Shown here piece after piece: positions 34,056-43,274 of a stretch of DNA of 64,000 bases. The stretch's first letter is position 1, and each line of letters opens with the position of its first letter. The stretch comes from Sphingomonas pituitosa NBRC 102491 (GTDB taxonomy: Bacteria > Pseudomonadota > Alphaproteobacteria > Sphingomonadales > Sphingomonadaceae): contig NZ_BCYY01000013.1 in the NCBI RefSeq assembly GCF_001598435.1, positions 62,001 through 126,000 on the forward strand. Direction: 5' to 3'. Below the pieces are notes generated by a model. The model saw only the letters and a program-made list of their open reading frames with translations. It was not told the origin of the DNA and searched no databases. The translations under genes were made by a program, and so were the position numbers.

Positions 34056-35078
34056 TCAGCTTCGATAATGTTCCAGATACCAGCGCACGAACGCCGCCAC
34101 GCCCTCTTCCGGGGTGGTGGAAGGCGCGTAGCCGGTGAGGCGGCGGAGCAGCTCCGAGGAGGCTTCGGTAGCCGGCACGTCGCCGGCCTGCATCGGCAGG
34201 AAGTTCTTCGTGGCCGTGCGGCCCAGCGCCTTCTCCGCCGCGGCGATATAGTCCATCAGCGGCGTCGGGCGGCCGGCGCCGATGTTGACGATGCGGAACG
34301 GCGCCACGGGCGAGAGGCTGTCGCCTTCCACCGGCACGTCGCCCGGCACGGCGTCGACCAGGCGCACGATCGATTCGGCGAGATCGTCGATGAAGGTGAA
34401 GTCCCGCACCATGTCGCCGTTGTTGTAGACGTCGATCGGCTCGCCCGCGAGGATGGCGCGGGTGAACTTGAACAGCGCCATGTCCGGCCGCCCCCACGGC
34501 CCATAGACCGTGAAGAAGCGGAAGAAGGTCATCGGCGTGCGGAACAGGTGCGCATAGCTGTGGCCCATCAGCTCGGTCGCGCCCTTGGTGGCGGCGTACA
34601 GGCTCATCGGCGTGGCGGTGCGCTGGGTTTCACCGAACGGCATGTCGGTATTGGCGCCGTAGACCGAGCTGGTCGAGGCGGCGAGGAAATGGCGGACCGG
34701 ATGATGCCGCGCGAGCTCGATCAGGTTGAACGTGCCGACGATGTTGGCGCCAACATAGCTGGCGGGCTGCTCGATGCTGAACCGCACACCCGCCTGCGCG
34801 GCGAGGTGGATCACCACGTCGGGCTTGAACGCGGCCCAGGCGGCGGCGAGCGCGGGTTGATCCTCGATCGACAGGCGCGCCACCCGGAAATTGGGGTGGT
34901 TCGACAGCATGTCGTTGCGCGCTTCCTTCAGCGCGACGTCATAGTAATCCGAGAAATTGTCGATGCCGAGCACCGTCGCGCCCGCCTGCAGCAGGCGGCT
35001 GGCGGTGTGGAAGCCGATGAACCCGGCCGATCCGGTGACGAGCACGCGCGGGGGCTTGGCGGTCGGGTCGGTCATCAT
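34056..35078 (-). CDS. NAD-dependent sugar epimerase, UDP-glucuronate 4-epimerase-like
   Basis: A 340-residue extended short-chain dehydrogenase/reductase. TGSAGFIGFH at about 15-24 binds NAD, STSSVYG supplies the active-site Ser/Thr, and YAATKG gives the catalytic Tyr and Lys. The middle insert FSDYYDVALKEAR and FFTVYGPWGRPDMALFKF resemble UDP-glucuronate epimerases (CapI/LspL type). Such an enzyme would turn UDP-GlcA from Ugd into UDP-GalA. It is adjacent to the WbpA-like dehydrogenase, and the two may form one nucleotide-sugar operon. Confidence 0.87.
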   Translation of the reverse strand: MMTDPTAKPPRVLVTGSAGFIGFHTASRLLQAGATVLGIDNFSDYYDVALKEARNDMLSNHPNFRVARLSIEDQPALAAAWAAFKPDVVIHLAAQAGVRFSIEQPASYVGANIVGTFNLIELARHHPVRHFLAASTSSVYGANTDMPFGETQRTATPMSLYAATKGATELMGHSYAHLFRTPMTFFRFFTVYGPWGRPDMALFKFTRAILAGEPIDVYNNGDMVRDFTFIDDLAESIVRLVDAVPGDVPVEGDSLSPVAPFRIVNIGAGRPTPLMDYIAAAEKALGRTATKNFLPMQAGDVPATEASSELLRRLTGYAPSTTPEEGVAAFVRWYLEHYRS

Positions 35079-35123
35079 GGCTCCTGTAGCTGCGGCTTCG
35101 GCGCCGTTGGTAGCCCCTTCTCC

Positions 35124-35888
35124 TTACCGGAGCGTTCCCGTGCCGCAAGCCGGGCAACCCGGATCCTTGGGCAGCTGGAGCGTGCGGAAGCGCAACGCCA
35201 GCGCATCGACCAGCAACAGCTTGCCGGCCGTATCGTCGCCGAAAGGCGTGATGGCGCGAATCACTTCCAGCGCCGCAAGACTGCCGAGGATGCCGGTCAG
35301 CGCGCCGAGCACGCCCTGTTCGGAACAGCTCACGCCTTCACGCTCGGGGTCGTGGCCGACGAAGCAGCGGTAGCAGGGCTTGTCCGCCTCCCAGCCGCGG
35401 AAGGTGCCGAGCTGGCCCTCGAACTCCGCGACGGCGGAGGAGACGAGCGGCACGCGGGCGGCGAGGGCGGCGTCGGCGACGGCGAGGCGGGTTGCGAAAT
35501 TGTCCGTGCCGTCGAGGACGACGTCGTGCCCGGCGATCAGCGCGGGGGCGTCCTGCGCGGACAGGCGACGCGGCTCGACGCGCACGGCAACGTTGGGATT
35601 GATCGCCGCGACCCGTGCGGCGGCAGCTTGCGCCTTGCCGGCGCCGATGTCGGCGGTGGCGAACAGCACCTGGCGCTGCAGGTTGGAGCGATCCACGAGG
35701 TCATCATCGACGATGGTCATCCCGCCGACCCCGGCCGCTGCAAGATACTGGATCGCCGGTGCGCCGATGCCGCCCGCGCCGATCACCAGGACCTGCGCTG
35801 CCTTCAGCCTTGCCTGGCCCGCACCGCCGATTTCACGCAGGATGATGTGGCGCGCGTAGCGTTCCAGCTCCTCGTCGGAGAGGGTCAT
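35124..35888 (-). CDS. ThiF/MoeB-type adenylyltransferase
   Basis: A 254-residue E1-like enzyme that adenylates the C-terminal glycine of a small sulfur carrier (ThiS or MoaD). ERYARHIILREIGGAGQ and VIGAGGIGAPAIQYLAAAGVG form the ATP site. Cys-x2-Cys pairs in PCYRCF and GCPACG bind zinc, and SCSEQGVLG holds the candidate catalytic Cys. The start ATG 35888 overlaps the stop of the upstream gene (ATGA). MoeB versus ThiF cannot be separated here, and no thiS or moaD is adjacent. Confidence 0.87.
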   Translation of the reverse strand: MTLSDEELERYARHIILREIGGAGQARLKAAQVLVIGAGGIGAPAIQYLAAAGVGGMTIVDDDLVDRSNLQRQVLFATADIGAGKAQAAAARVAAINPNVAVRVEPRRLSAQDAPALIAGHDVVLDGTDNFATRLAVADAALAARVPLVSSAVAEFEGQLGTFRGWEADKPCYRCFVGHDPEREGVSCSEQGVLGALTGILGSLAALEVIRAITPFGDDTAGKLLLVDALALRFRTLQLPKDPGCPACGTGTLR

Positions 35889-36262
35889 TTCGGCCAGGTG
35901 AAGGTAACGCTCGCGCGGTACCATTGATCGGCGCTGGCCATGCGCGGCAACAGGTTGCCGCGCGCGGCGCTCGCGACCATGGCTGCGGCATATTGCTCCA
36001 CCGTCGGGCACTGGATGGCGCGTGGTACGGTCGTGCGGATAGTGTCCTGCGCGTCCACCAGAACGGCGACGTCGACGGTGAGCGTCAGGCCCGCACCGAT
36101 CGCCAGCGGGCATTTGCGCGCCGTGACTTCCTGGGCCACGAAGGCGAGCATGTCCGGCGTGATCTGCGGCTCGGCCCGAAAGGGGAGGGGCGCGAGCGAC
36201 GGCCAGTCAATCCGCGGGGGCGTTGCCTGCAGGGCGATCGCAAGGGCGATGGCGGTGATCAT
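35885..36262 (-). CDS. Small exported protein of unknown function
   Basis: A 125-residue protein with a short hydrophobic N-terminus ([16 protein letters not shown]) that looks like a signal peptide. The remainder reads as a compact periplasmic domain with a TonB-C-like pattern ([18 protein letters not shown] near 58-75, [11 protein letters not shown] at the end) and two Cys residues. It overlaps dut upstream and the ThiF/MoeB gene downstream by four bases each, so translation is coupled. Family not firmly recognised. Confidence 0.7.
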   Translation of the reverse strand: MITAIALAIALQATPPRIDWPSLAPLPFRAEPQITPDMLAFVAQEVTARKCPLAIGAGLTLTVDVAVLVDAQDTIRTTVPRAIQCPTVEQYAAAMVASAARGNLLPRMASADQWYRASVTFTWPK

Positions 36263-36705
36263 TGCCCGGTCGAGCCGAAGCCGCCGGCTCCCCTTGCGGT
36301 CGCGTCGAGGGTGGCGACCTCGTCGAGATCGGCGCGCTGCACCGGGGCCGGTACCAGCTGCGCGATGCGATCACCGCGGGCGACGGGAAAGTCCTCGCTG
36401 CCAAGATTGGCGAGGATCACCTTGATTTCGCCGCGATAATCGCTGTCGATGGTGCCCGGGGTGTTGAGGCAGGTGATGCCGTGCTTGAGCGCCAGTCCGG
36501 AGCGCGGGCGGACCTGCACCTCATAGCCGGCCGGGATCGCCATCGCGAAGCCGGTGGCGACGGCGTGGCGCGCCCCCGGCGCGAGGGTCAGGTCCTCCGC
36601 GGCAACCACGTCCATGCCGGCGGCGCCGTCGGTGGCATAGCGGGGAAGGGGGAGGTGCTCACCATGGGGCAGGCGTTGGATCGCGATGCGGATCGGCGGC
36701 AGCAA
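36259..36705 (-). CDS. dut: Deoxyuridine 5'-triphosphate nucleotidohydrolase
   Basis: A 148-residue trimeric dUTPase carrying all five motifs: [38 protein letters not shown] and the P-loop-like [11 protein letters not shown]. It removes dUTP and supplies dUMP. The only suitable start is a TTG at 36705 with AAAGG about 8 bases upstream, an uncommon start codon that may limit expression. It lies two bases after the stop of the lipoprotein-hydrolase gene in a coaBC-linked operon, an arrangement common in alphaproteobacteria. Confidence 0.95.
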   Translation of the reverse strand: MLPPIRIAIQRLPHGEHLPLPRYATDGAAGMDVVAAEDLTLAPGARHAVATGFAMAIPAGYEVQVRPRSGLALKHGITCLNTPGTIDSDYRGEIKVILANLGSEDFPVARGDRIAQLVPAPVQRADLDEVATLDATARGAGGFGSTGQ

Positions 36706-36707
36706 GG

Positions 36708-37529
36708 TCAGCCTTTCGTGGGAAGCGCCGCGGCCAGCCGGGTGGTGGCCGCCAACACTTCAGAATCGTTGAGCAAATCATGTCCCCGTCCGGGGACGAT
36801 GCGCAGATCGGTAGCGATGCCGCGAAGTGCAAGGGCCTCGGCATAGGCACGCGACAGGGCCGGCGGCGTGATCTTGTCGTTCAGGCCGACCAGCACCGCC
36901 GCGCGCAGGCCGGGCATCACCCCGCCAGCAGTCTTGAGCGGATCGAGGCTGGCGACCGGCGTCGCCCACGCGGCGCCGTGCCGCTGTTTCTGCATGCCCT
37001 TGCGCCATTCGGGCAGCGCACAGGGACACCCGACCAGCACCATCGCATCGAGCAGATCGGGGCGGATGCCGGCGATGTCGGCCGCGATCGCCGCGCCGCC
37101 CGAATCGCCGACCAGGATCAGCCGCGCACCGGCGAAGCGGCGGCGCAGGATGCCGATGGACTCGGCGACGGCGTCGATATGCTGTTGCGTATAGTCGTCG
37201 CCGAAACCCATCCCTGCCTGGCCCGGCGAGCGGTTGCCCGCCATGTCGCCATAGCCCGGGCGCAGCAGCGCAACGGCGGCGCTGTTCGGAATGGCCTGGG
37301 TGACGCTCTCCGCAAAGCGGTAATGATCGCTTCGCGCCTCCGGGCTGCCGTCGCCGTGCAGCACCACGACGAGCGTCCGCACCGTGTCCGGCGCCGTTGC
37401 GCCGAAGTTGCGTGCGTGGAGGTTGAGCGCGGGCTCCACCTTGGCGGCGGTATGCACGGTCGCAACGGGCGTGGTGCAGCCGGCGACCAGGGCGAGCCCG
37501 GCAAGCGCGGGCAGTATCCTAGAGCGCAT
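36708..37529 (-). CDS. Lipoprotein alpha/beta hydrolase
   Basis: A 273-residue lipoprotein with lipobox LVAGC at residues 14-18, then an alpha/beta hydrolase core. [14 protein letters not shown] carries the oxyanion HG motif, [14 protein letters not shown] has the nucleophile elbow GDSGG (an atypical Asp before Ser), and GRGHDLLND gives the catalytic His. It should act at the membrane's periplasmic face. It overlaps the end of coaBC by 11 bases. Substrate unknown. Confidence 0.8.
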   Translation of the reverse strand: MRSRILPALAGLALVAGCTTPVATVHTAAKVEPALNLHARNFGATAPDTVRTLVVVLHGDGSPEARSDHYRFAESVTQAIPNSAAVALLRPGYGDMAGNRSPGQAGMGFGDDYTQQHIDAVAESIGILRRRFAGARLILVGDSGGAAIAADIAGIRPDLLDAMVLVGCPCALPEWRKGMQKQRHGAAWATPVASLDPLKTAGGVMPGLRAAVLVGLNDKITPPALSRAYAEALALRGIATDLRIVPGRGHDLLNDSEVLAATTRLAAALPTKG

Positions 37530-38691
37530 CGGCGATCCGCTCGGCCAGGCGGCGGGCGACGTCGGCCTTGGACGCGCGCTCCCAGGAATCGACGCCTTCG
37601 ACAGTGACGAGATGGACGGCATTGGCTTCACCCCCCATCACATCGCCGGAAACATCGTTGGCGACAATCCAGTCCGCGTTCTTGCGCGTGCGTTTCGCGA
37701 CGGCATGTTCGATCACTCGTTCGGTTTCCGCCGCGAAGCCCACCACGAGCTGCGGCCGACGCGCGTCCTGCGCCAGGCCGGCGAGGATATCAGGATTCTG
37801 TGACAGGTGCAGCAGCGGCGCGGAATCGCCCTTCTTCAGCTTCTGGGACGCTGGCTCGACGTGCCAGTCGGCGACCGCGGCGACCATCACCGCGGCGTCG
37901 GCGGGAAGGGCGGCATCGACCGCGGCGGCCATCTCCCGCGCGGTTTCGACATCGACGCGGGTGACCCCGGGCGGCGTCGGCAGCGTCACGGGCCCGGCGA
38001 CGAGCGTGACGCGCGCCCCAAGTGCCGCAAGCGCTCCGGCGATGGCGAAGCCCTGCTTCCCCGACGAACGATTGGCGATGTAGCGCACGGGATCGATCGG
38101 CTCGTGCGTGGGGCCGGCAGTGACGAGGATGTGCCTGCCGGCGAGCCGCGCCTCGGCGGGGGCGAGCGCCTGCTGGATGGCGGCGAGAATCGCCGCGGGC
38201 TCGGGCAGGCGGCCGGGGCCATATTCACCACACGCCATCGGCCCCTCGTCGGGCTCCAGCACGGTCACCCTGTCGGCGCGCAGTTGCGCCACGTTGCGGC
38301 GGGTGGCGGCATGGCTCCACATCCGCACGTTCATCGCGGGCGCGGCCAGCACCGGCTTGTCGGTGGCGAGCAGCAGCGTGGTCGCCAGATCGCTGGCGAT
38401 GCCCCCGGCCATGCGGGCGAGCAGGTCGGCGGTGGCGGGCGCGACGACGACCAGATCGGCCTGGCGGCTGAGCTGGATATGGCCCATCTCCGCTTCGTCC
38501 TTCAGATCCCACAAGGTGGTATACACCTGGTTTTCGGACAGCGCCGCCAGCGTCATCGGCGTCACGAAATGCTGGCCGCCTTCCGTCAGCACGCAGGTAA
38601 CGCCGATTCCGGCCTTGCGGCAGAGGCGGACGAGTTCGCACGCCTTGTAGGCAGCGATGCCCCCGCCGACGATGAGCAGGATGCGTTTCAT
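37519..38691 (-). CDS. coaBC: Bifunctional phosphopantothenoylcysteine decarboxylase / synthetase
   Basis: A 390-residue coenzyme A biosynthesis enzyme. The N-terminal flavoprotein CoaC half has GGGIAAYKACELVR, the PAPAMNVRMW-like APAMNVRMW segment and the active-site MACGEYGPGRLPEP. The C-terminal CoaB half begins ILVTAGPTHEPIDPVRYIANRSSGKQG-type sequence near 190 and contains KKGDSAPLLHLSQNPDIL. Intact and of normal length. Its ATG overlaps the stop of the upstream membrane-protein gene (ATGA). Confidence 0.96.
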   Translation of the reverse strand: MKRILLIVGGGIAAYKACELVRLCRKAGIGVTCVLTEGGQHFVTPMTLAALSENQVYTTLWDLKDEAEMGHIQLSRQADLVVVAPATADLLARMAGGIASDLATTLLLATDKPVLAAPAMNVRMWSHAATRRNVAQLRADRVTVLEPDEGPMACGEYGPGRLPEPAAILAAIQQALAPAEARLAGRHILVTAGPTHEPIDPVRYIANRSSGKQGFAIAGALAALGARVTLVAGPVTLPTPPGVTRVDVETAREMAAAVDAALPADAAVMVAAVADWHVEPASQKLKKGDSAPLLHLSQNPDILAGLAQDARRPQLVVGFAAETERVIEHAVAKRTRKNADWIVANDVSGDVMGGEANAVHLVTVEGVDSWERASKADVARRLAERIADAL

Positions 38692-39806
38692 GGTGTCACC
38701 GTTGTAACCGTGATCCGCCGCCTGTCGAGCGCGCGCTGCCACAGGTCCGCCACCGCATCGGGTACGAAGACGAGGCCGACCAGCGCGGCGGGCGCCACCA
38801 TCAGCGCCCAGTAGAAATTGTCGAGCCGGGCAAACAGCGCGATCACGGCGCCGTAAGCGACCAGCAGCGCAAACATCCGCAGGCCCAGCGCGTCGTCCCA
38901 GCTCGCCCAGCCCACCACCGCGAGGGTGACGAGCAGCGCGCCCAGCGCCAGCGGCAGTGCCTGGAACCCGGTCGATGCAACCAGGGCGCTGAGGAAGAAG
39001 CCGGGGCCGTTGAACGCCGCCCAGCCTGGCGACGTCGGGTCCAGCGGGCCGGTGACGCTCGCCACCGCATGGGCGTGGAGGGCCAGTGCGCCGCCGAACA
39101 GCAGCAGCGCGACGCCCCAGCCCAGTGCCTCGCCGCGCCGGTCCTCGCGCCAGGCGAAGGCGAGCATGACGAGCACGTAGAGCGCGGCGGTCTCGCGGAT
39201 CAGCATCGCGGCGAGGCCCAGCGCGATCGCTTCCAGCGCGCGGCCGGGGCGGCGGAGGGCCAGTGAAAGGGCGACGAGCAACCCGGCCCAGATCTCGTGG
39301 AACAGCACCAGCCCCGGCTGGAAGAAGGCCAGCATCGAGGCGGCGAGCAGCATCATCATGATCGCGCGCGGCAGCAGCCCGCTGAGCGCGGCGCCCACCC
39401 GCGATGCCCAGGCGAAGGCGGTCAGCGCCGCCAGCGCGAGGAGCAGCGCGATGCTCGCCCAGCCCGGGATCGCCGCCTGCAGCGCGGCGAGCGCCGGGAG
39501 GCGCATCGTCAGGAACGGGTGGAGCGGATAGGCGCCCGCCCGCATCGCCTCGCTGGCCGCGACATAATAGGGGTCGCCGCCCTTCATCCCGGCAACCACG
39601 CGCTCGTAGAGGCCGATGTCCGTCATCCGGTCCGCCGTGCGCCCCGCTGCGTCGCCGGCGCCGGTAAGCGAAGGCACCGCCAGCGCCGTCAGCGAGGTGA
39701 GGAGCAGCACGAGCAGCGCGGCCCAGGCCAGCCGCGCGCGGCCCCGCGAAAGGGCAGCGAAGCGGCTCGGCTGGCGGGTCCAGACGCGGCGCGTGCGGCC
39801 GCTCAT
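38688..39806 (-). CDS. Polytopic membrane protein of unknown function
   Basis: A 372-residue protein with an Arg-rich N-terminus and about nine to ten hydrophobic spans. A first periplasmic loop after span 1 (about 55-100) contains YERVVAGMKGGDPYY and HPFLTMRLPAL. This topology resembles membrane glycosyltransferases of the GT-C or DUF2029 kind, but I cannot confirm a catalytic Asp motif. It is coupled by ATGA overlaps to ubiB upstream and coaBC downstream. Function unknown. Confidence 0.75.
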   Translation of the reverse strand: MSGRTRRVWTRQPSRFAALSRGRARLAWAALLVLLLTSLTALAVPSLTGAGDAAGRTADRMTDIGLYERVVAGMKGGDPYYVAASEAMRAGAYPLHPFLTMRLPALAALQAAIPGWASIALLLALAALTAFAWASRVGAALSGLLPRAIMMMLLAASMLAFFQPGLVLFHEIWAGLLVALSLALRRPGRALEAIALGLAAMLIRETAALYVLVMLAFAWREDRRGEALGWGVALLLFGGALALHAHAVASVTGPLDPTSPGWAAFNGPGFFLSALVASTGFQALPLALGALLVTLAVVGWASWDDALGLRMFALLVAYGAVIALFARLDNFYWALMVAPAALVGLVFVPDAVADLWQRALDRRRITVTTVTP

Positions 39807-41335
39807 GCGAGCAGCAGCGTTCCGAGCACGCCCGCCGCCGCTGCCAGCAGCGCCACCACCGCATAGCGCCAGCCGCCGCCGACGCGCACCACCTGGATTT
39901 CGCGCAGGGGCGGTTCCGGCGGCGCGCCGCCGGGGGCAGGGAAGCGCAGTTCGATGTTGCGGACCAGTTCCGGCAGGCGAGCGAGGGTGCGGATGTCCGC
40001 GATCAGGCGATCGGCGACCTTGGCCTCGGGCCCCAGCTCGGTGCGGATCCATTCGCGGACGAACGGTGCCGAGACGTCCCACAGGTTGATGTCCGGATCG
40101 AGCCCGCGCGCCACGCCTTCCACCATCACCATCGTCTTCTGGAGCAGCAGCAGATGCGGCTGCGTCATCATGTCGAAGTCGCGGGTGATCGAGAACAGGC
40201 CGTCGAGCATGCCGCCGATCGACATTTCCTTCACCGGCAGCCCGCGCATCGGCTCGCCCACGGCACGCAGCGCCGTCGCGAACTCGGCGACATTGTGGTG
40301 GGCGGGGACATAGCCCGCCTCGAAATGGATCTCGGCCACGCGCTTATAGTCGCCGGTGATCAGGCCGTAGAGGATCTCGGCCAGCCACACGCGGGCGCGG
40401 CGATCGATCCGGCCCATGATGCCGAAGTCGATCGCGGCGATGCGGCCATCGGGCAGCGCGAACAGATTGCCCTGGTGCATGTCCGCATGGAAGAAGCCTT
40501 CGGCGATCGCCTGGCGGAGAAACGCCTTGATCAGCTTGCCGGCGAGGCCCGGCATGTCGTGCCCGGCGCGGACCAGCGCGTCGCGGTCGCTGAGCTTGAT
40601 GCCGTCGATCCACTCCAGCGTCAGCACCTTGCCGGTGGTGCGCTGCCAGTCGATCGTGGGGACCATGAAGTCCGGCTCCGCGGTCATCGCCTCGGCCAGT
40701 TCGGAGGCCGAGGCAGCCTCGCGGCGGAAGTCGAGTTCGCGCACGGTCCAGCGCTTGAAGCTTTCGATCACCAGGCGCGGGCGCAGGCGGCGCGCCTCGC
40801 CGCCATAGGCCTCGAGCTGGGCGGCGGCCCATTCATAGGTCTCGATCGCGCGGGCGAAATCGCTTTCGATGCCCGGGCGCAGCACCTTCACCGCGACGCG
40901 GCGGCCGTCGGTGGTCACCGCGCGGTGGACCTGCGCGATCGAGGCGGCGCCGATCGGGGCTTCCTCGATCTCGGCGAAGAAGGCGGAGAGCGGGCGGCCA
41001 TAGCTGGTCTCGATCCGCTCGCGGATGATCTCGAAGGGGACGGGGGGCAGCGCATCCTGCAGGCGGAGCAGGTCATGCGCGGCTTCCTCGCCGACGAGAT
41101 CGGGGCGGGTGGCGAGCGTCTGGCCCAGCTTGATCGCCGCCGGGCCGATCGCCTGGAAGGCATCGGCATAAGCGGGTACTGTCGGAAGGCGCGCGCCAAT
41201 GCGCAGTACGCGCACGAAACGCCGAATCGGTCGCGGCGTGTTTGCGTCCCGCTCGATGCCGCGCAGGGCACCATGGCGGGCGAGGATGCGGCCCCATTTG
41301 AACAGGCGCCAGAGATGGATGGCGGGCGCGGTCAT
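39803..41335 (-). CDS. ubiB: Ubiquinone biosynthesis protein UbiB (ABC1/ADCK kinase-like)
   Basis: A 510-residue atypical kinase-like ATPase needed for ubiquinone synthesis. It has the AIGPAAIKLGQTLATRPDL helix, the Ala-rich loop GAASIAQVHRA in place of a Gly-rich loop, VAVKVLRPG with the ATP-site Lys, HADMHQGNLFAL and DFGIMG. One or two C-terminal spans (VVALLAAAAGVLGTLLLA) anchor it in the inner membrane. It is 3' to ubiE on the same strand, separated by a 211-base gap filled with palindromic repeats. Confidence 0.95.
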   Translation of the reverse strand: MTAPAIHLWRLFKWGRILARHGALRGIERDANTPRPIRRFVRVLRIGARLPTVPAYADAFQAIGPAAIKLGQTLATRPDLVGEEAAHDLLRLQDALPPVPFEIIRERIETSYGRPLSAFFAEIEEAPIGAASIAQVHRAVTTDGRRVAVKVLRPGIESDFARAIETYEWAAAQLEAYGGEARRLRPRLVIESFKRWTVRELDFRREAASASELAEAMTAEPDFMVPTIDWQRTTGKVLTLEWIDGIKLSDRDALVRAGHDMPGLAGKLIKAFLRQAIAEGFFHADMHQGNLFALPDGRIAAIDFGIMGRIDRRARVWLAEILYGLITGDYKRVAEIHFEAGYVPAHHNVAEFATALRAVGEPMRGLPVKEMSIGGMLDGLFSITRDFDMMTQPHLLLLQKTMVMVEGVARGLDPDINLWDVSAPFVREWIRTELGPEAKVADRLIADIRTLARLPELVRNIELRFPAPGGAPPEPPLREIQVVRVGGGWRYAVVALLAAAAGVLGTLLLA

Positions 41336-41341
41336 GCCTTT

Positions 41342-41510
41342 AGCCCCTCCTCCTCGGAGGAGGGGTTGGGGGTGGAGGGATTCCAGAACGCCTCTTGGTC
41401 TCGGTGAGACACAGCCCCACCCCAAACCCCGCACCGGGTGAACAGCGCCCCGCGCTGTTCAGGCGCTGCCGGGGGCAGCGCCGACCCGGTGCGCCTGAAG
41501 GAGAGGGGCT
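41342..41510. repeat. Palindrome island between ubiE and ubiB, with a cloverleaf-like core
   Basis: The outer arms AGCCCCTC (41342-41349) and GAGGGGCT (41503-41510) are inverted. Just inside lies a 10-bp hairpin CCCCTCCTCC-TC-GGAGGAGGGG (41344-41365), and GGGGTTGGGGGTGG (about 41362-41375) is matched by CCACCCCAAACCCC further on (about 41417-41430). The core is a 9-bp stem GCACCGGGT (41431-41439) / ACCCGGTGC (41484-41492). It encloses two perfect 9-3-9 hairpins, GAACAGCGC-CCC-GCGCTGTTC (41440-41460) and GGCGCTGCC-GGG-GGCAGCGCC (41462-41482). It resembles a composite REP element. Confidence 0.75.
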
Positions 41511-41546
41511 TCAGCGCGGGAACTCCCTCGCGCAGCCAAAAAGCCA

Positions 41547-42278
41547 TCAAATCTTCCAGCCGCTGTGGATCGCAACGAGGCCGCCGAGCAGCGGCTCGAC
41601 CTTGGTCTGCCGGAAGCCGGCTTCGGCGATCATCCGCTCGAAGCTCGGCATGTCCGGGAAGCGGCGGATCGATTCGATCAGGTAGCGATAGCTGTCCTCG
41701 TCCTGCGCGAGCAGCTTGCCGAGCTTGGGGACCAGCTTGTGCGAATAGGCGTCGTAGAGCTCGGCGAAGCCCGGCCACTGGGTGGTCGAGAATTCGAGCA
41801 CGAAGAAGCGGCCGCCGCGCTTCAATACGCGGTGCGCCTCGCGGAGCGCCTTGGGGATGTCGGTCACGTTGCGGATGCCGAACGCGATCGTATAGGCGTC
41901 GAAGAAGCGGTCGGGGAATTGCAGCGTCTCGGCATTGGCCTCGGTCCACACCAGCCCGTCGATGCCGCGCTGGGCGGCGCGCTCGACGCCGACGCTGAGC
42001 ATTTCCGGATTGATGTCCGCGACGGTGATCGCGGCACCGGTCTCGGCCATGCGGAAGGCGATGTCGCCGGTGCCGCCGGCCATGTCGAGGATGTGCTCGC
42101 CGGCGCGCGGCTTCACCCGGCGGACGAAGCGGTCCTTCCACAGCCGATGCATGCCGCCCGACATGGCGTCGTTCATCAGATCGTATTTGCTGGCGACATT
42201 CGAGAACACCTCGCCGACGCGGCGGGTCTTGTCCTCGGGGGCGACGTCTTCGTAACCGAAGGAGACGGTATCGGGCAT
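41547..42278 (-). CDS. ubiE: Ubiquinone/menaquinone C-methyltransferase
   Basis: A 243-residue SAM-dependent methyltransferase acting on the benzoquinol ring. Motifs are VFSNVASKYDLMNDAMSGGMH, the SAM loop ILDMAGGTGDIAFRM, FGIRNVTDIPKALREA and VLEFS. The length is typical. It is divergent from mutM across an 89-base gap and precedes ubiB in the same direction. Confidence 0.96.
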   Translation of the reverse strand: MPDTVSFGYEDVAPEDKTRRVGEVFSNVASKYDLMNDAMSGGMHRLWKDRFVRRVKPRAGEHILDMAGGTGDIAFRMAETGAAITVADINPEMLSVGVERAAQRGIDGLVWTEANAETLQFPDRFFDAYTIAFGIRNVTDIPKALREAHRVLKRGGRFFVLEFSTTQWPGFAELYDAYSHKLVPKLGKLLAQDEDSYRYLIESIRRFPDMPSFERMIAEAGFRQTKVEPLLGGLVAIHSGWKI

Positions 42279-42367
42279 GGCCGTGCCTTAGCGGCACGCG
42301 ACGGCCAAACCAAGGGGGCTGAGGGGCAGGTGACATTCGGCCCCGCACTTCCTAGCTGTAATGCGAG

Positions 42368-43177
42368 ATGCCTGAGCTTCCCGAAGTAGAAACCACCGTT
42401 CGCGGCCTCGCCCCCGTGCTGGAGGGGCAGCGGATCGAGCGTGTGCTGTTGAACAGGGCCGATCTGCGTCGGCCCTTTCCGGTCGATCTTGGCCAGCGGC
42501 TGACCAGCGCGATCGTCACCGGCCTGTCCCGCCGCGCGAAATACGGCCTTATATATACGGACCGCGACGATACGCTGGTCTTCCACCTCGGCATGTCGGG
42601 GCGCTGGCGGATCGATCCTTCGGAAATCGGCAAGCACGACCATGTCGTGATCGAGACGGCGCGCCACCGGCTGGCGCTCAACGATCCGCGGCGATTCGGT
42701 TCGATGGACCTGGTGCCGACGGCCGGGCTGGCGAACTGGCCGGCTTTCAAGGCGCTGGGGCCGGAGCCGCTGGGGCCGGAGTTCACCGCCGCGCACCTTG
42801 TAGAAGCGTTCGCCGATCGAATCGCGCCGGTGAAGGCGCTGCTGCTCGACCAGCGAATCGTCGCCGGCCTCGGCAATATCTATGTGTGCGAGGCGCTGTT
42901 CCTGTCGGGTATCGCGCCGACCAAGCCGGCGGGATCGATCGGGCGGGCCAAGCTCGAGAAGCTCGTCGCGGCGATACGCGAGGTGCTGGCGGCGGCGATT
43001 CGCGCGGGCGGCTCCACCCTGCGCGATTATGCCCGGCCGGACGGCGAGCTCGGCTATTTCGCCAAGGAATGGCGCGTCTATGGGCGGGAAGGGGAGCCCT
43101 GTGCTTGCGGTCGTCTTGTGCAGCGGCGCGTGGATTCGGGGCGTTCCACCTTCTATTGTGGCAAATGTCAGCGCTGA
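42368..43177 (+). CDS. mutM: Formamidopyrimidine-DNA glycosylase
   Basis: A 269-residue base-excision repair enzyme that removes 8-oxoguanine and cleaves the strand by beta,delta elimination. MPELPEVETT provides the catalytic N-terminal Pro and Glu, with FHLGMSGRW and the GLGNIYVCEALF H2TH region following. A C-terminal zinc finger uses the Cys pairs in PCACGR and FYCGKCQR. Intact. Confidence 0.96.
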   Translation: MPELPEVETTVRGLAPVLEGQRIERVLLNRADLRRPFPVDLGQRLTSAIVTGLSRRAKYGLIYTDRDDTLVFHLGMSGRWRIDPSEIGKHDHVVIETARHRLALNDPRRFGSMDLVPTAGLANWPAFKALGPEPLGPEFTAAHLVEAFADRIAPVKALLLDQRIVAGLGNIYVCEALFLSGIAPTKPAGSIGRAKLEKLVAAIREVLAAAIRAGGSTLRDYARPDGELGYFAKEWRVYGREGEPCACGRLVQRRVDSGRSTFYCGKCQR

Positions 43178-43182
43178 AAAGG

Positions 43183-43211
43183 TTGACCCGAATCGCTGCA
43201 GCCGATAAAGG
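43183..43211 (+). promoter_or_regulatory. Possible rpsT promoter
   Basis: TTGACC at 43183-43188 and TAAAGG at 43206-43211 have a 17-base spacer and lie just after the mutM stop, about 64 bases upstream of the rpsT start. The -35 match is good and the -10 is weak. Confidence 0.35.
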
Positions 43212-43274
43212 GCCCGTCTTTCCGGCGTGGGCTCGCTTCCGCGCCTCACCCATTTCGAGCAGGAACAAGACCGA

